Below the pieces are notes generated by a model. The model worked only from the letters and a program-made list of their open reading frames with translations. It was not told where the DNA came from and searched no databases. Both the position numbers and the translations under genes were made by a program. A stretch of DNA of 64,000 nt from Magnetospira sp. QH-2 (GTDB lineage: Bacteria; Pseudomonadota; Alphaproteobacteria; Rhodospirillales; Magnetospiraceae), in NCBI RefSeq assembly GCF_000968135.1, contig NZ_FO538765.1, positions 620,001 to 684,000 on the forward strand, given 5' to 3'. Below, one piece after another: positions 53,239-62,900 of this stretch (within the stretch, counting starts at the first letter, position 1; every line of letters begins with the position of its first letter).

Positions 53239-54708
53239 GTGATACCGAACAACCTTATTGATCGGGCGGGTGCGGGAAAATGGATGACCCGGCGCTATCT
53301 GTTCGCGCTAACGGTCATTGCCTTGCTGGCCGGTTCCGCTTTCGCCATCGTGGCCCTGTTGATTGCCGAACACAAAAGTGTGCTGGCTGTGGTGAATGTC
53401 AGTGGACGCCAGCGCATGTTGTCGCAACGTACGGCGCTTTTTGTCGAGCGTCTGGTGCATGCCGAGACAGAGGCACAGCGCCTGATCTTCCGAAGTCAAT
53501 TGCAAGAAGCGACCGATCTGCTGGAGAACGCCCACCGGGCGCTCACCGGTCAGGGGGGCCCCATCGCCTTGGAACACAAGATGACCGAGGATGCCTTTCG
53601 GGGCTATTTCGATGGGCCGTTGCCGCTCAATCGTTTGATGCTGGACTATATCGCCAGCTTGCGCCGAACCCTTGACTCGCCGGTCGGGGATTTGCAGCGA
53701 GATTCGCCGGAAGTCCGCTATGTGCTGTCCACCGCGCCGGGCGAATTGGTGGATCGCCTGGACCGCATGGTGGCCTTGTATCAAGACGAGGGCGAAGAGG
53801 CGTTCTACCGGATGCAGCTGCTGGAAGGCTTGTTTCTTTTCCTGACCTTGTTGACCCTGACCTTGGAAGTCATGCTGATCTTCCGGCCCATGGTCCGCCA
53901 CATCACCGACCAGATGGATCATATCGGCAAGATCACCGAAGATTTGTCCCGCGCCCGCGACACCTTGGAAGACGAAGTCATACGTCGAACCCGGGAACTG
54001 GATGATGCCCGCGTGGCGGCGGTCCAGGCCAACAAGGCCAAATCCCGTTTCCTGGCTGCTGCCGGGCATGATCTGAAACAGCCTCTGGAAGCCATTGGCA
54101 TGTTCAGCGGGATGCTCGAACGCTCCATGCAGGATGAACGGAGCCAATCCATCATGCGCGACATGCATGATGCCCAGCGCTCCATGCGGTCATTGCTGGA
54201 TTCCATTCTTCAGCTTTCCAAGCTAGAGGCGGAAGTGGTGGAACCCCGGCTTTGTTGTTTTGATCTGAAAGCGTTGGTTTCTCAGATGGCAGGAGAGTTC
54301 GAGCCGCGCGCCGCGCAAAAGGGGCTACAGTTGCGCAGCGTGATTCCCGACCTTTATGTGGAAACCGATCCCTTGCTGCTTGAGCGCATCGTTCGCAACT
54401 TCTTGACCAACGCGTTGCGCTATACCCGGCGAGGCAAGATCTTGATGGGTGTGCGGCGCCGGGGAGCCATGGCCCTGATCCAGGTCTGGGATACCGGTCC
54501 CGGGATTCCCGATGATTCGCGGGAAAAGGTGTTTCAGGAATTCTCACAGTTGGAAGATCCGGATCGGGACCGCAGCGAGGGAATCGGTCTGGGGTTGGCC
54601 ATTGTCCGCCGCTTGGCCAACCTACTGGGGCATCAACTGGAATGTCAGTCCTGGGTGGGCAGCGGATCGGTATTTTCGGTCAGCGTGCCGTTGGCCAAAA
54701 AGAACTAA
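53239..54708 (+). CDS. sensor histidine kinase with PilJ/NarX-like sensing domain
   Basis: 489 residues, divergent from the FNR-type gene. Helix 1 (about 19-41) and helix 2 (about 193-215) enclose a periplasmic four-helix domain with VNVSGRQRMLSQRTALFVER, the motif of type IV pilus/nitrate-sensor (PilJ-type) domains. Then a coiled coil, HisKA with SRFLAAAGHDLKQPLEAIGM and a complete ATPase domain (VRNFLTNALRYT, VWDTGPGIPDDSREKVFQEF, GIGLGLAIVRRLANLLG). GTG start with GGAGA upstream. The response regulator at 56250 is the likely partner, now separated by a MITE and IS110. Confidence 0.88.
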   Translation: MIPNNLIDRAGAGKWMTRRYLFALTVIALLAGSAFAIVALLIAEHKSVLAVVNVSGRQRMLSQRTALFVERLVHAETEAQRLIFRSQLQEATDLLENAHRALTGQGGPIALEHKMTEDAFRGYFDGPLPLNRLMLDYIASLRRTLDSPVGDLQRDSPEVRYVLSTAPGELVDRLDRMVALYQDEGEEAFYRMQLLEGLFLFLTLLTLTLEVMLIFRPMVRHITDQMDHIGKITEDLSRARDTLEDEVIRRTRELDDARVAAVQANKAKSRFLAAAGHDLKQPLEAIGMFSGMLERSMQDERSQSIMRDMHDAQRSMRSLLDSILQLSKLEAEVVEPRLCCFDLKALVSQMAGEFEPRAAQKGLQLRSVIPDLYVETDPLLLERIVRNFLTNALRYTRRGKILMGVRRRGAMALIQVWDTGPGIPDDSREKVFQEFSQLEDPDRDRSEGIGLGLAIVRRLANLLGHQLECQSWVGSGSVFSVSVPLAKKN

Positions 54709-54853
54709 CAGGTTGCTGAAAAAGTGCTGTCCTACGGCCCGCCTCGCCCTTTGACAAGCTCAGGGTGAGGCTAACAAGTTGAAAATTCAAAGGCCCTCAT
54801 GCTGAGCTTGTCGAAGCATGTGCCGCCACAGGCTCGAAATCGGACTTTTTCAG
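54709..54853 (-). repeat. MITE-like palindromic element, copy C (inverted, right end taken by IS110)
   Basis: Begins CAGGTTGCTGAAAAAGTGCT immediately behind the kinase stop and ends GGACTTTTTCAG at the IS110 junction. Internal sequence is the inverse of copies A and B (GGTGAGGCTAACAAGTTGAA ... ATGCTGAGCTTGTCGAAGCA), so only the terminal repeats are in the same place. Confidence 0.8.
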
Positions 54854-54964
54854 ATGGCGGTAATCGAGCAGTCAGGGATTGCCTAGACAGTCAGCTGGTC
54901 TCCACACTCGGTCTTGATCAAGTATCCGGGTCAATTCCTGGACATGGAACAGAGGAGACCAGCT

Positions 54965-55996
54965 ATGGAGTATTTTGTTGGAATGGACGTATCGATGGCA
55001 AGCATTTCGATCTGTGAGATTGATGCAAAGGGAACCGTCATTCGCGAAGGCAAGGTGTCAAGCACACCCGAGGCGGTCGCCACTTGGCTCGAGGAAAGCG
55101 GGCGTGGCTTTGCGCGAATTGGGTTGGAAGCTGGCCCTCTGGCGCCTTGGCTGTACGCAGGACTGTCCAGTCGGGGCCTCCCTGTGATTTGTATCGAGAC
55201 CCGGCAAATGAAGGCCTTTGCCAGCGCCAGCCCAGTCAAGACGGACCGTCGCGACGCCCGCTTGATCAGCCAGGCGATGCGGACCGGTTTGTACCGCGCG
55301 ACCCACGTCAAGACCGCGCGCAGTCAGGAGCTCCGGATGGTGCTGACCCATCGGGAGACCCTGGTTCATCAGGTCCGTCAGTTGTCCAATACGGTACGAG
55401 GAACATTGAAAGCTTTCGGCCTCAAGGTCGGTATGGCGCGCGGACGCCTTTTCGCGGCGCGGGTTCGGGAATTGACGGCTGATAACCCGCACCTCAGCGC
55501 AGCCGCCGAGCCGCTCTTGCTTGCGCGCCAAGCCTTGCTCGAACAACTCGACAAGCTCGACCGGCAGGTTCATGCCGCTGCGCGCGATGATAGCGTTTGC
55601 CGGCGCCTGATGACCGTTCCCGGCGTCGGCCCGGTTACCGCCCTCGCTTTCAGGACAGGACTCGACGTGCCGGAACGGTTTCAAAAGTCGGTCATGGTCG
55701 GCGCCCACTTCGGGCTTGTCCCACGCAGATACGCCTCGGGAGAGCAGGACCGAAGCGGCCCCATCAGCAAGTGCGGAGATGCCATGGTTCGTTGGCTTTT
55801 GTTCGAGGCCGCCAATGCACTTCTCACTCGAACCCGCCGTTGGTCCTGGCTCAAACACTGGGGGCTCGCGGTCGCCAAAAGGCGCGGGATGAAACGCGCC
55901 AAGGTCGCCGTTGCCCGGCGTCTCGCCGTAATCATGCATCGCATGTGGATCGACGGCACGGACTTCCAGTACCGCAAGGAGGAGACCGCCATCTAA
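54965..55996 (+). CDS. IS110-family transposase (copy 2)
   Basis: Identical in all 343 residues to the copy at 45961, with the same DEDD residues and serine region, so both copies may be active. Its 110-bp left and 256-bp right non-coding regions match those of copy 1 too. The pair forms 10.4 kb of direct repeat that could excise or duplicate the segment with the kinase, FNR-type, aminotransferase and REP-transposase genes by homologous recombination. Confidence 0.93.
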   Translation: MEYFVGMDVSMASISICEIDAKGTVIREGKVSSTPEAVATWLEESGRGFARIGLEAGPLAPWLYAGLSSRGLPVICIETRQMKAFASASPVKTDRRDARLISQAMRTGLYRATHVKTARSQELRMVLTHRETLVHQVRQLSNTVRGTLKAFGLKVGMARGRLFAARVRELTADNPHLSAAAEPLLLARQALLEQLDKLDRQVHAAARDDSVCRRLMTVPGVGPVTALAFRTGLDVPERFQKSVMVGAHFGLVPRRYASGEQDRSGPISKCGDAMVRWLLFEAANALLTRTRRWSWLKHWGLAVAKRRGMKRAKVAVARRLAVIMHRMWIDGTDFQYRKEETAI

Positions 55997-56252
55997 ACAC
56001 AACGAAAACCGAGATCGCCTGAAGGGCGGCCAGGACGCGTGGCGACGCGCGGGGCTCGGATGACAGCGCGCAGGCTGCAGTGGCGTAAGACCACGCTTTT
56101 CAGGTTGCTGCACCCGATCCCCCTTGATCCCCATCATGCGGCGACGACGTCGACCGCGGACAGAAGCAAAGGGCGCCACATACCCCAGGTTCAAACCGAC
56201 GGCTTGGAAATCAGCTTGACTCAAATGACTCGATTACAGAAGCAGCCTGCTA
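55997..56252 (+). ncRNA. candidate bridge-RNA region of IS110 copy 2
   Basis: Counterpart of 46993-47248. Here the target-like stretch reads GCTTTTCAGGTTGCTG (56095-56110), so that CAGGTTGCTG matches the MITE terminal repeat perfectly. The single difference between the IS copies falls in this motif. Prediction only. Confidence 0.4.
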
Positions 56253-56972
56253 GTGGGGCGCGGCGGTGGCTTGTTGTTGAAATATGAGCACGGCTTGGGT
56301 GCGGTTCTCGGCTCCCAGGGCCCGCAGTACCCCGGTAACGTGGGACTTCACCGTGCTGAGGTTCAGGTCCAAACGGCTGCCGATTTCCTGATTCGACAGG
56401 CCTTGCGCCATCAACTGCAAAACATCCCGCTGGCGCCGCGTCAGGCCTTCCAGTTGAGCTCCCGCCGAGGCCGCGCCACCGGTCAGGTCAACGGATTCTT
56501 CCAGCAAAACCTGTTGCGCCGCGCCGCCAAGCACCGGCGGGACATAGGAACCGCCCTCCAGTACCAGCTTGAGAATGGTGGCAATCAGCGAATCGTCGGT
56601 GGACTTGGGGATATAGGCCCGCACACCGCATTTCAGTACAGCCCGCATTTCTTCGGGAGATTCGGAAACCGTGAATACCGCCACCGGGCAGCCGCCCGCT
56701 CGATTGACCAGATCGCGGATATCGTCCAGGCCTTCCAATTCGGGCATGCGCAGGTCCAGCATGACCAAATCAAAGGGCTCGGAATCATCAATGTGATCAC
56801 GGGCCTCGCCGTAGGTCTTCGCTTCCACGACTTTCAAAGTATCAGTCAGTTCGGACAGCACGTATTTGAGCGCGGTTCGGACAATGGAATGATCGTCGGC
56901 GAGAAGAACGTGCAAGGGAGAACCTCGGTTGGCGAGCGGCGAATCAAACGCGCGTACCAGAATAGCCTCCAT
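56250..56972 (-). CDS. NarL/LuxR-type response regulator
   Basis: 240 residues: a receiver domain (LHVLLADDHSIVRTALKYVL, phosphoacceptor in FDLVMLDLRMPELEGL, the conserved Lys in AYIPKSTDD) and a LuxR HTH (LTRRQRDVLQLMAQGLSNQE, STVKSHVTGVLRALGAENRT). ATG 56972 has no good ribosome site; a TTG at about 56916 behind GAGGT, just before LHVLLADD, may be the true start. The stop is supplied at the border of IS110 copy 2, so the last residue or two may be altered. Likely partner of the PilJ-type kinase. Confidence 0.88.
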   Translation of the reverse strand: MEAILVRAFDSPLANRGSPLHVLLADDHSIVRTALKYVLSELTDTLKVVEAKTYGEARDHIDDSEPFDLVMLDLRMPELEGLDDIRDLVNRAGGCPVAVFTVSESPEEMRAVLKCGVRAYIPKSTDDSLIATILKLVLEGGSYVPPVLGGAAQQVLLEESVDLTGGAASAGAQLEGLTRRQRDVLQLMAQGLSNQEIGSRLDLNLSTVKSHVTGVLRALGAENRTQAVLIFQQQATAAPH

Positions 56973-57389
56973 TACGGGATCGATTCAACCGCGAGACCTA
57001 AGATTCCCTATTAATTCGTCGGCCTCATAAGCCATGCCTGCCTGCGAAGGGGGGCAATCCAGTCCGCTGTTTCTCCCCGTGAAACGAATAAGACCCTTAC
57101 GTAGGATGCTGGAGTTGACGGGGCAGAGCCCTTTTTTTGCTGAAAACCACCTGAAAAATATGAAAGGAGTCGGGTAAATTTGTCGCCATCATGAAAGGTC
57201 ATTTTCTTCCCCACAAAGCGGCCCTAATAACCCTTAATGTCATGAAAAAAGATGTATATTTCTTATCAATCGACGTCGATAACATGGAAGTTTGGGCCAT
57301 TAATCCGCCCCTTTTTACGTTGACAAGCGGCAGTACTTGAGTAAATTAATCGGGAATTGAGCGCAACGGTCACCGAGAGGAGTGGAATC
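56973..57389. promoter_or_regulatory. intergenic region with a promoter for the 47-residue gene
   Basis: TTGACA (57320-57325), 16 bp, TAAATT (57342-57347) form a good sigma-70 promoter 43 bp before the ATG of the next small gene. GGGC-AGA-GCCC followed by seven T (57121-57138) may be a small terminator. The remainder is AT-rich without a gene. Confidence 0.6.
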
Positions 57390-57533
57390 ATGTCAAAGCA
57401 TTCAGATTATCGTGTTTTGAAGGGCGGTCGGATCCTGGTCCGCGATGGCCGGGGCGGAGAGCGTCGGGCAACCGACAGCGAATGGATCCATCTCTGGCTA
57501 CGCGATCCCCGGATCACCATGGCGGCGGTATAG
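57390..57533 (+). CDS. 47-residue protein with strong expression signals
   Basis: Reads MSKHSDYRVLKGGRILVRDG through GERRATDSEWIHLWLRDPRI to TMAAV. GAGAGGAGT precedes the ATG at ideal distance and a good promoter lies upstream. Basic, with a Trp-rich end; no family recognised. The stop is 3 bp before the end of the convergent mutY. Confidence 0.6.
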   Translation: MSKHSDYRVLKGGRILVRDGRGGERRATDSEWIHLWLRDPRITMAAV

Positions 57534-57536
57534 GTC

Positions 57537-58604
57537 TCAAGACTTCGCCGTGCCTGCCATAGCATGGTCAATGGCCTTGCGCATGACGGTCGGCAAGGCC
57601 TGAGACCCGAAATCCTCCCGCTTCACCCAGGTACCCGATGGCGGGCCCGATGGCGATTGAGCGCATTGGCCCGCCATCACCGTTAACACCAGATGGAAAT
57701 GAGTGAAGGTATGGCGGATCGAGCCAGGAAGCAGACGCCACCTGGCCTCTGTCGGGGCTTGCTGCCGGGCTTCCGCTTCCCGCCAAGCTTCTCCTTCCCG
57801 CCAGTCTGTTCCGGGCAGTTCCATCATGCCGCCTAAAAGCCCGGTCGGTGGTCGACGGCGCAACAGCACCGCGCCATCTTTCCGTTGCAACCAGAATATC
57901 ACGCCATGCCGCGTGGGCCGTGTTTTGCGCGGGGCTCGCCTGGGCAGATCGGCGGCGATCCCTTGTTGGCGCCCAAGGCAATGGGCAAGGATCGGGCAGA
58001 GATCGCATTTCGGCGAAGTGGGTGTGCAGACCGTGGCCCCCAGATCCATCATCGCTTGGGCATGGTCGCCGGGTCGCCGATCCGGGGTCAGCCTGTCCGC
58101 GTGCTCCTTAACGGTTTTCTTCACGCCAGGCAGCGGATCGGTCAGCGCAAACAGCCGTGCCACGACCCGTTCCACATTGCCATCCACCACCACCGCTCGC
58201 TTGTCGAAGGCGATGGAGGTCAGCGCCGCCGCCGTATAGGCACCGATGCCGGGCAGGGCGAGGAGTGCCGATTCGGTCGTAGGGAATTCTCCGCCATGGT
58301 TGGCGGAAACAACCTGCGCACATTTGTGCAAATTGCGGGCTCGGGCGTAGTAGCCGAGGCCCTGCCACTGGGTCAGAACATCATCCAGATCCGCCGCTGC
58401 CAATTCGTGGATCGTCGGCCAACGGGCCAGAAAACGCTGAAAATAAGGGATCACCGTGACCACGGTGGTCTGTTGCAGCATGATTTCGCTGAGCCATACA
58501 TGATAAGGATCGGCGCAAGTGCCCGCCGCCGCGCGCCAGGGCAGGGTGCGGCGGTGTCGGTCGTACCAGTCAAGCAGGCGGTCCGAAGGCGTGGGATCGG
58601 TCAC
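57537..58604 (-). CDS. mutY: A/G-specific adenine glycosylase
   Basis: Removes adenine mispaired with 8-oxoguanine. 355 residues: LPWRAAAGTCADPYHVWLSE, IMLQQTTVVTVIPYF, the HhH LLALPGIGAYTAAALTSIAF and the catalytic Asp in VVVDGNVERVVAR. The [4Fe-4S] loop is CTPTSPKCDLCPILAHC (spacing 6-2-5), and a NUDIX-like C-terminal domain recognises 8-oxoG. Start at the GTG at 58604, since the longer frame (to 58712) runs under the divergent DUF721 gene. Confidence 0.93.
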   Translation of the reverse strand: MTDPTPSDRLLDWYDRHRRTLPWRAAAGTCADPYHVWLSEIMLQQTTVVTVIPYFQRFLARWPTIHELAAADLDDVLTQWQGLGYYARARNLHKCAQVVSANHGGEFPTTESALLALPGIGAYTAAALTSIAFDKRAVVVDGNVERVVARLFALTDPLPGVKKTVKEHADRLTPDRRPGDHAQAMMDLGATVCTPTSPKCDLCPILAHCLGRQQGIAADLPRRAPRKTRPTRHGVIFWLQRKDGAVLLRRRPPTGLLGGMMELPGTDWREGEAWREAEARQQAPTEARWRLLPGSIRHTFTHFHLVLTVMAGQCAQSPSGPPSGTWVKREDFGSQALPTVMRKAIDHAMAGTAKS

Positions 58605-58677
58605 GGCGGTTTGATATCCATGGGTGGTTGACGCATGGTAGGTTCCTAACCCAACCCGTCTCAAGGAACCAGCATCC

Positions 58678-59190
58678 ATGCCCGCCGCCGAGCCTCCCGA
58701 CCGGTCCCCCAAGCGATCCCGCCGCAGTCAGGCCTTGGCCGGGCTGGTGTCGCGGGCGACCCGTCCCTTGTTTCATCGTCGGGGCTTGGCCGATGGCACC
58801 CTGGTGGCCCAATGGGAACGTATCATGGGCGAGCATATGGCTGCCCATACGGCGCCGGAGAAAGTGGTTCGGGGCGGCAATCCACCCCGTGGGATCCTGC
58901 ATCTGGCCGTGGATCACGGTGCCCTGGCCCTCGAATTGACACATTTGGAACCACAAATCGTCGAGCGGGTGAACGCCCATTTCGGATACCGCGCCATCGA
59001 CGGGTTGCGGGTGCTGCAAAAACCCTTGCCGCCCCGACCGGCAAAGGAAAAGCCCCGGCCTCCGTTGAATGCCGAAGAAAAAGCGGATCTGGCGGAGAGC
59101 CTGTCCGGGGTCACCGATCCCGATTTGCGCGCCGCTTTGGAACGGCTCGGCGGCGCGGTGAAACAGAGGAGGAAACCCGGGGACGATTGA
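58678..59190 (+). CDS. DUF721 (DciA-like) protein
   Basis: 170 residues with the DUF721 pattern: SQALAGLVSRATRPLFHRRG, LVAQWERIMGEHMAAHTAPE, LHLAVDHGALALELTHLEPQ and IVERVNAHFGYRAI. The related DciA proteins load or activate the replicative helicase DnaB in bacteria that lack DnaC; the C-terminal extension here is proline- and charge-rich. Divergent from mutY by 73 bp and upstream of the DsbA-type gene, a conserved order in Rhodospirillales. Confidence 0.85.
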   Translation: MPAAEPPDRSPKRSRRSQALAGLVSRATRPLFHRRGLADGTLVAQWERIMGEHMAAHTAPEKVVRGGNPPRGILHLAVDHGALALELTHLEPQIVERVNAHFGYRAIDGLRVLQKPLPPRPAKEKPRPPLNAEEKADLAESLSGVTDPDLRAALERLGGAVKQRRKPGDD

Positions 59191-59298
59191 ACGTCACTCA
59201 GTTATACACAGGCCGGACAAGGGAGATCACGGAGGATCTTGTGGAGTCCCGACACCCTGCCTATATTTCGTCAACATCTTGTGTCTTGGGAGAAGTAG

Positions 59299-59898
59299 AT
59301 GCGCAAGATTTTCCTTGCTTTCGTTGTTGTTTTTGTTCTGGCCGCTACCGGTCGCGTCCATGCGGCGGGCTATCAGGAACTGTCCCTGGGCAGTGCCGAG
59401 GCACCGGTGACCATTATCGACTATTCGTCGCTGACCTGCCCCCATTGCGCGACCTTCCACAACACGACCCTTCCCGAGATCAAGAAGGCTTATGTGGATA
59501 CGGGCAAGGTCCGGATTATCTTTACCGACTTCCCGTTCGAAGGGGTGAGCTTCCGGGCGGCGGTGGCGGTGCGTTGTGCTGCGCCCTCGGCCCGCCAGGC
59601 CCTGCTTGATTTGCTGTTCAAGACCCAGGCTCAGTGGGCGGCGTCCAATGACCCGGTCGCGGCCATGCTGAAAACGGCCTTGTTGGCGGGTGTCAGCGAG
59701 GCGCAATTCAATACCTGTTTCGCTGACAAGGACCTGACCGAGGGCATTCTGAGCCGCTTGCAAGATGCCCAGAAAACCCATGGGATCAATTCCACCCCGA
59801 CATTCTTGGTGGATGGCGAGAAAGTGGTGGGTGCCAAGTCCTTTGACGATTTCAAAGTGATCATTGACAAGGCTCTGGCAAAAGCCGGGGCCCAGTAA
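59299..59898 (+). CDS. DsbA-family thiol oxidoreductase
   Basis: 199 residues, exported by the signal peptide MRKIFLAFVVVFVLAATGRV-HAA. The thioredoxin-fold active site is SLTCPHCATFHN, with the helical insertion between and the cis-Pro region GINSTPTFLVDGEKV. It probably introduces or shuffles disulfides in the periplasm. AGAAGTAG precedes the ATG; smc follows 30 bp later. Confidence 0.9.
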   Translation: MRKIFLAFVVVFVLAATGRVHAAGYQELSLGSAEAPVTIIDYSSLTCPHCATFHNTTLPEIKKAYVDTGKVRIIFTDFPFEGVSFRAAVAVRCAAPSARQALLDLLFKTQAQWAASNDPVAAMLKTALLAGVSEAQFNTCFADKDLTEGILSRLQDAQKTHGINSTPTFLVDGEKVVGAKSFDDFKVIIDKALAKAGAQ

Positions 59899-59928
59899 GG
59901 CTCGAAACGAGGGGGATCGACGGAGTTG

Positions 59929-62900
59929 GTGCAGTTCACCCGCCTTCGCCTGACGGGCTTCAAGTCGTTCGTCGATCCCACGGACCTGCACATCGAGCAA
60001 GGCCTGACCGGGGTGGTTGGGCCCAATGGCTGCGGCAAATCCAATCTAGTCGAAGCCCTGAAATGGGTGATGGGCGAATCCTCGGCCAAGCAGATGCGTG
60101 GCGGCGAGATGGAAGATGTCATCTTCGGTGGCACCGATAACCGCCCGGCCCGCAATATCGCCGAGGTGGTGCTCAGCCTGGATAACCAGGAACGCAACGC
60201 TCCGGCGCTGCTCAACGACAGTGACGAGTTGGATGTATCGCGCCGGATCGAACGCGGGCGCGGCTCGGCCTATCGGGTCAACGGCAAGGATGTGCGGGCC
60301 CGCGATGTGCAGTTGCTGTTTGCCGATTCGGCATCGGGGTCCCGCTCCACCGCCCTGGTCAGCCAGGGCAAGATCGGCGCTTTGATCAACGCCAAACCGG
60401 CGCAACGGCGTAGTCTGTTGGAAGAAGCCGCCGGCATCTCCGGTCTGCATTCCCGTCGTCACGAGGCGGAACTGCGGCTCAAGGGGGCGGAAGAGAATCT
60501 ATCTCGGATGGAAGACATCCTGGTGACCCTAGAGGCCCAACTTCAAGGGCTGCGCAAACAGGCCCGGCAGGCCACCCGCTACCGCAATATCTCCGACCAT
60601 ATCCGCCGGGCCGAGGCTTCGTTGTTCCATTTGCGCTGGCTGGCCGCCCTGGAAACCTTGGATCAGGCCCGCAAGCATTTAAAGCAGACCGAATCGGCGG
60701 TGGCGGAAATGACCGCCATGGCCGCCGCCGCCGTCACCAAACAGGCCGTGACCGCCGATGGCTTGCCACAGCTTCGACAAGCCGAGGCCGAAGCCGGAGC
60801 CGAATTGCAGCACCTGACCATCACCCTTCGGGAACTGGAAGCGGAAGCCCAGCGGGTAGTGCGGGCCCGCGAGGAAGGCCATGCCCGCCTGGCCCAGGCC
60901 GATGGCGACATGGAGCGGGAACGCATCCTGGCCCGCGATGCCGAAGCGGCTTTGGTCCGCCTGGAAGAAGAACGCACCGAAATCGAGGTGGCTCGGGCCG
61001 GAGAAGGCGAGGCCCGCGCTACCGCCGCTTTGGACCTGGCCGATGCCGACCGGTTGGTGTTGGAATTGGACAAGGCCCTCCATGAACTGACCGACCGGGT
61101 CGCGGGCGAAGAAGCCCAGCGGACCAGTTTGGCCCGTCAGGTGGAGGATCTGGCGCGGCAAAAGACCCGTCTGGAAAATCGTGCCGCGGAATTGAAAGGG
61201 CAGCGACAGGCCTTGGCCGCCGTGGGAATCAGCGAAGCCGACCTGACCGCTGCCGAGCGCGATGCGGAAGAGGCCGAAGCCGCCGCCACAACGGCCCGGG
61301 AAGAACTGGAAACGGTGGAAACCACCCGCGCCAGCGCCGAAGTGGCTGTACGCCAAGCCATGGATGCCCAACAGGAAGCCCAAGGCGCTCTCAACCGCAT
61401 CCAGGCCGAGTCTGATGCCCTGCGGCGTCTGACCGAAAGCGGCCACGAAACATCCGCCGATGGGGTGCCGGTGCTCGACGGTCTGAGTGTGGAACCGGGC
61501 TATGAAACGGCCCTTGGCGCGGCCTTGGGGGAAGACCTCAATGCCTCCACCGATGGCGCTGCCGCCATTCACTGGGCGGAGCGACCGGCGGTCGTTGGGG
61601 CTGCCTTGCCCGAGGGCAGTAAGCCCCTTTCCTTGTTTGTGACCGGTGAGTCCAGATTGCAGGCGCGTCTGGATCAGGTGGGTGTGGTGGAAGATGGCAC
61701 GGCGGGGGATCGTCTGGCCGCAACCCTGCATCAAGGCCAACGATTGGTCAGCCGGGACGGCGGCCTGTGGCGCTGGGACGGTCTGACCGTGCGGCCCGGG
61801 GCGCCGGTGGCCGAGGCGATTCGTCTGGAGCAACGCAATCGCCTGCGAGATTTGGAAGCGGGGCTGGATGAGGCCGTCAAGGCTGCCGAGCAGGCCCGCG
61901 CCAGCGCCGACGAAGCCCGCGAAATGGCCCAACGGGCCATGGAGGGCGAACGCCGGGCCCGCGATACTCAACGGGAAACCGACCGGGCCTTTTCCAAAGC
62001 CCGCGACCGCCGCGCCGACCTGCGCCAAAAAGCGGCCCGGGCGGAAAGTCGTCTGGCGGCGATCGATGAGACCATTGCCCAGGTGGCGATAGACCTGGGG
62101 GATATTGAGACCGATACCGACTCCGCCAAGCAAGAACTGGCCACCGCCGCCGATCCGGAAGCCGGTCGCCGGGAACTGGGCATCCTGCGCGAGGACCTGG
62201 GCGAACGCCGCTCGGCGCAGATTGAGGCCCGAGGGCGTCACGATTCCCTGGTCCGCGAGGCCGAGGCCCGCCAAAGGCGTCTGGACGATATCGCCCGCGA
62301 GCGCGACTCCTGGAGCCAGCGGCAGGCCGGTGCCGATACCCGCATGGCTGAGTTGGCCGAACGACGTGGCGCCACGGAATCGGCATTGAAGACTTTGGAA
62401 ACCCGCCCGGAGGAGATTGCCGCCCAGAAGGAAAAGCTGGCGGCCCAACTAACGGTGACCGAAGAGAAGCGCAAGGTGGCCGCCGACCAATTGGCCGAGG
62501 CGGAGAACAAGGCCCGCGATGCCGACCGGGCCCTGCGCGAGGTGGAGGCGGAATTGGCCAAGGCTCGCGAACAACAGGTGCGCGCCGAGGCGGCGGTGGC
62601 CCAGGGCAACGAGACTTGCCGCAGCCTGGCCGAGCGGGTGGTGGAAAAGCTCGATTGCCGTCCTGACGATCTGCTCGATCTGTCGGGTATGGACGAATCC
62701 AAACCCCTGCCCGATTTGGCGGCGGTGGAAGGGCGGCTGCAACGGCTGCTGCGCGAACGCGACGGCATGGGGCCAGTCAATCTGCGGGCTGAACAGGAAG
62801 CCGAGGAACTGACCGAGCAAATGGAGACCCTGGAACGGGAACGCGAGGACCTGTTGGCCGCCATCGAGAAATTGCGCCGGGGAATCGCGGAGTTAAATCG

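Larger units (their letters stand above)
54854..56252 (+). mobile_element. IS110/IS1111-type insertion sequence, copy 2
   Basis: Same sequence as copy 1 apart from G56104. It joins the MITE end at ACTTTTTCAG exactly as copy 1 does. At the right it ends in CAGCCTGCTA, whose last three bases double as the stop codon of the response-regulator gene. Confidence 0.85.

Noticed and set aside
60679-62448. 589-residue minus-strand frame inside smc
   Set aside because: Antisense to the SMC coiled coil; rich in Gly, Leu, Phe and Gln from GC-rich codon complement, with no domain.
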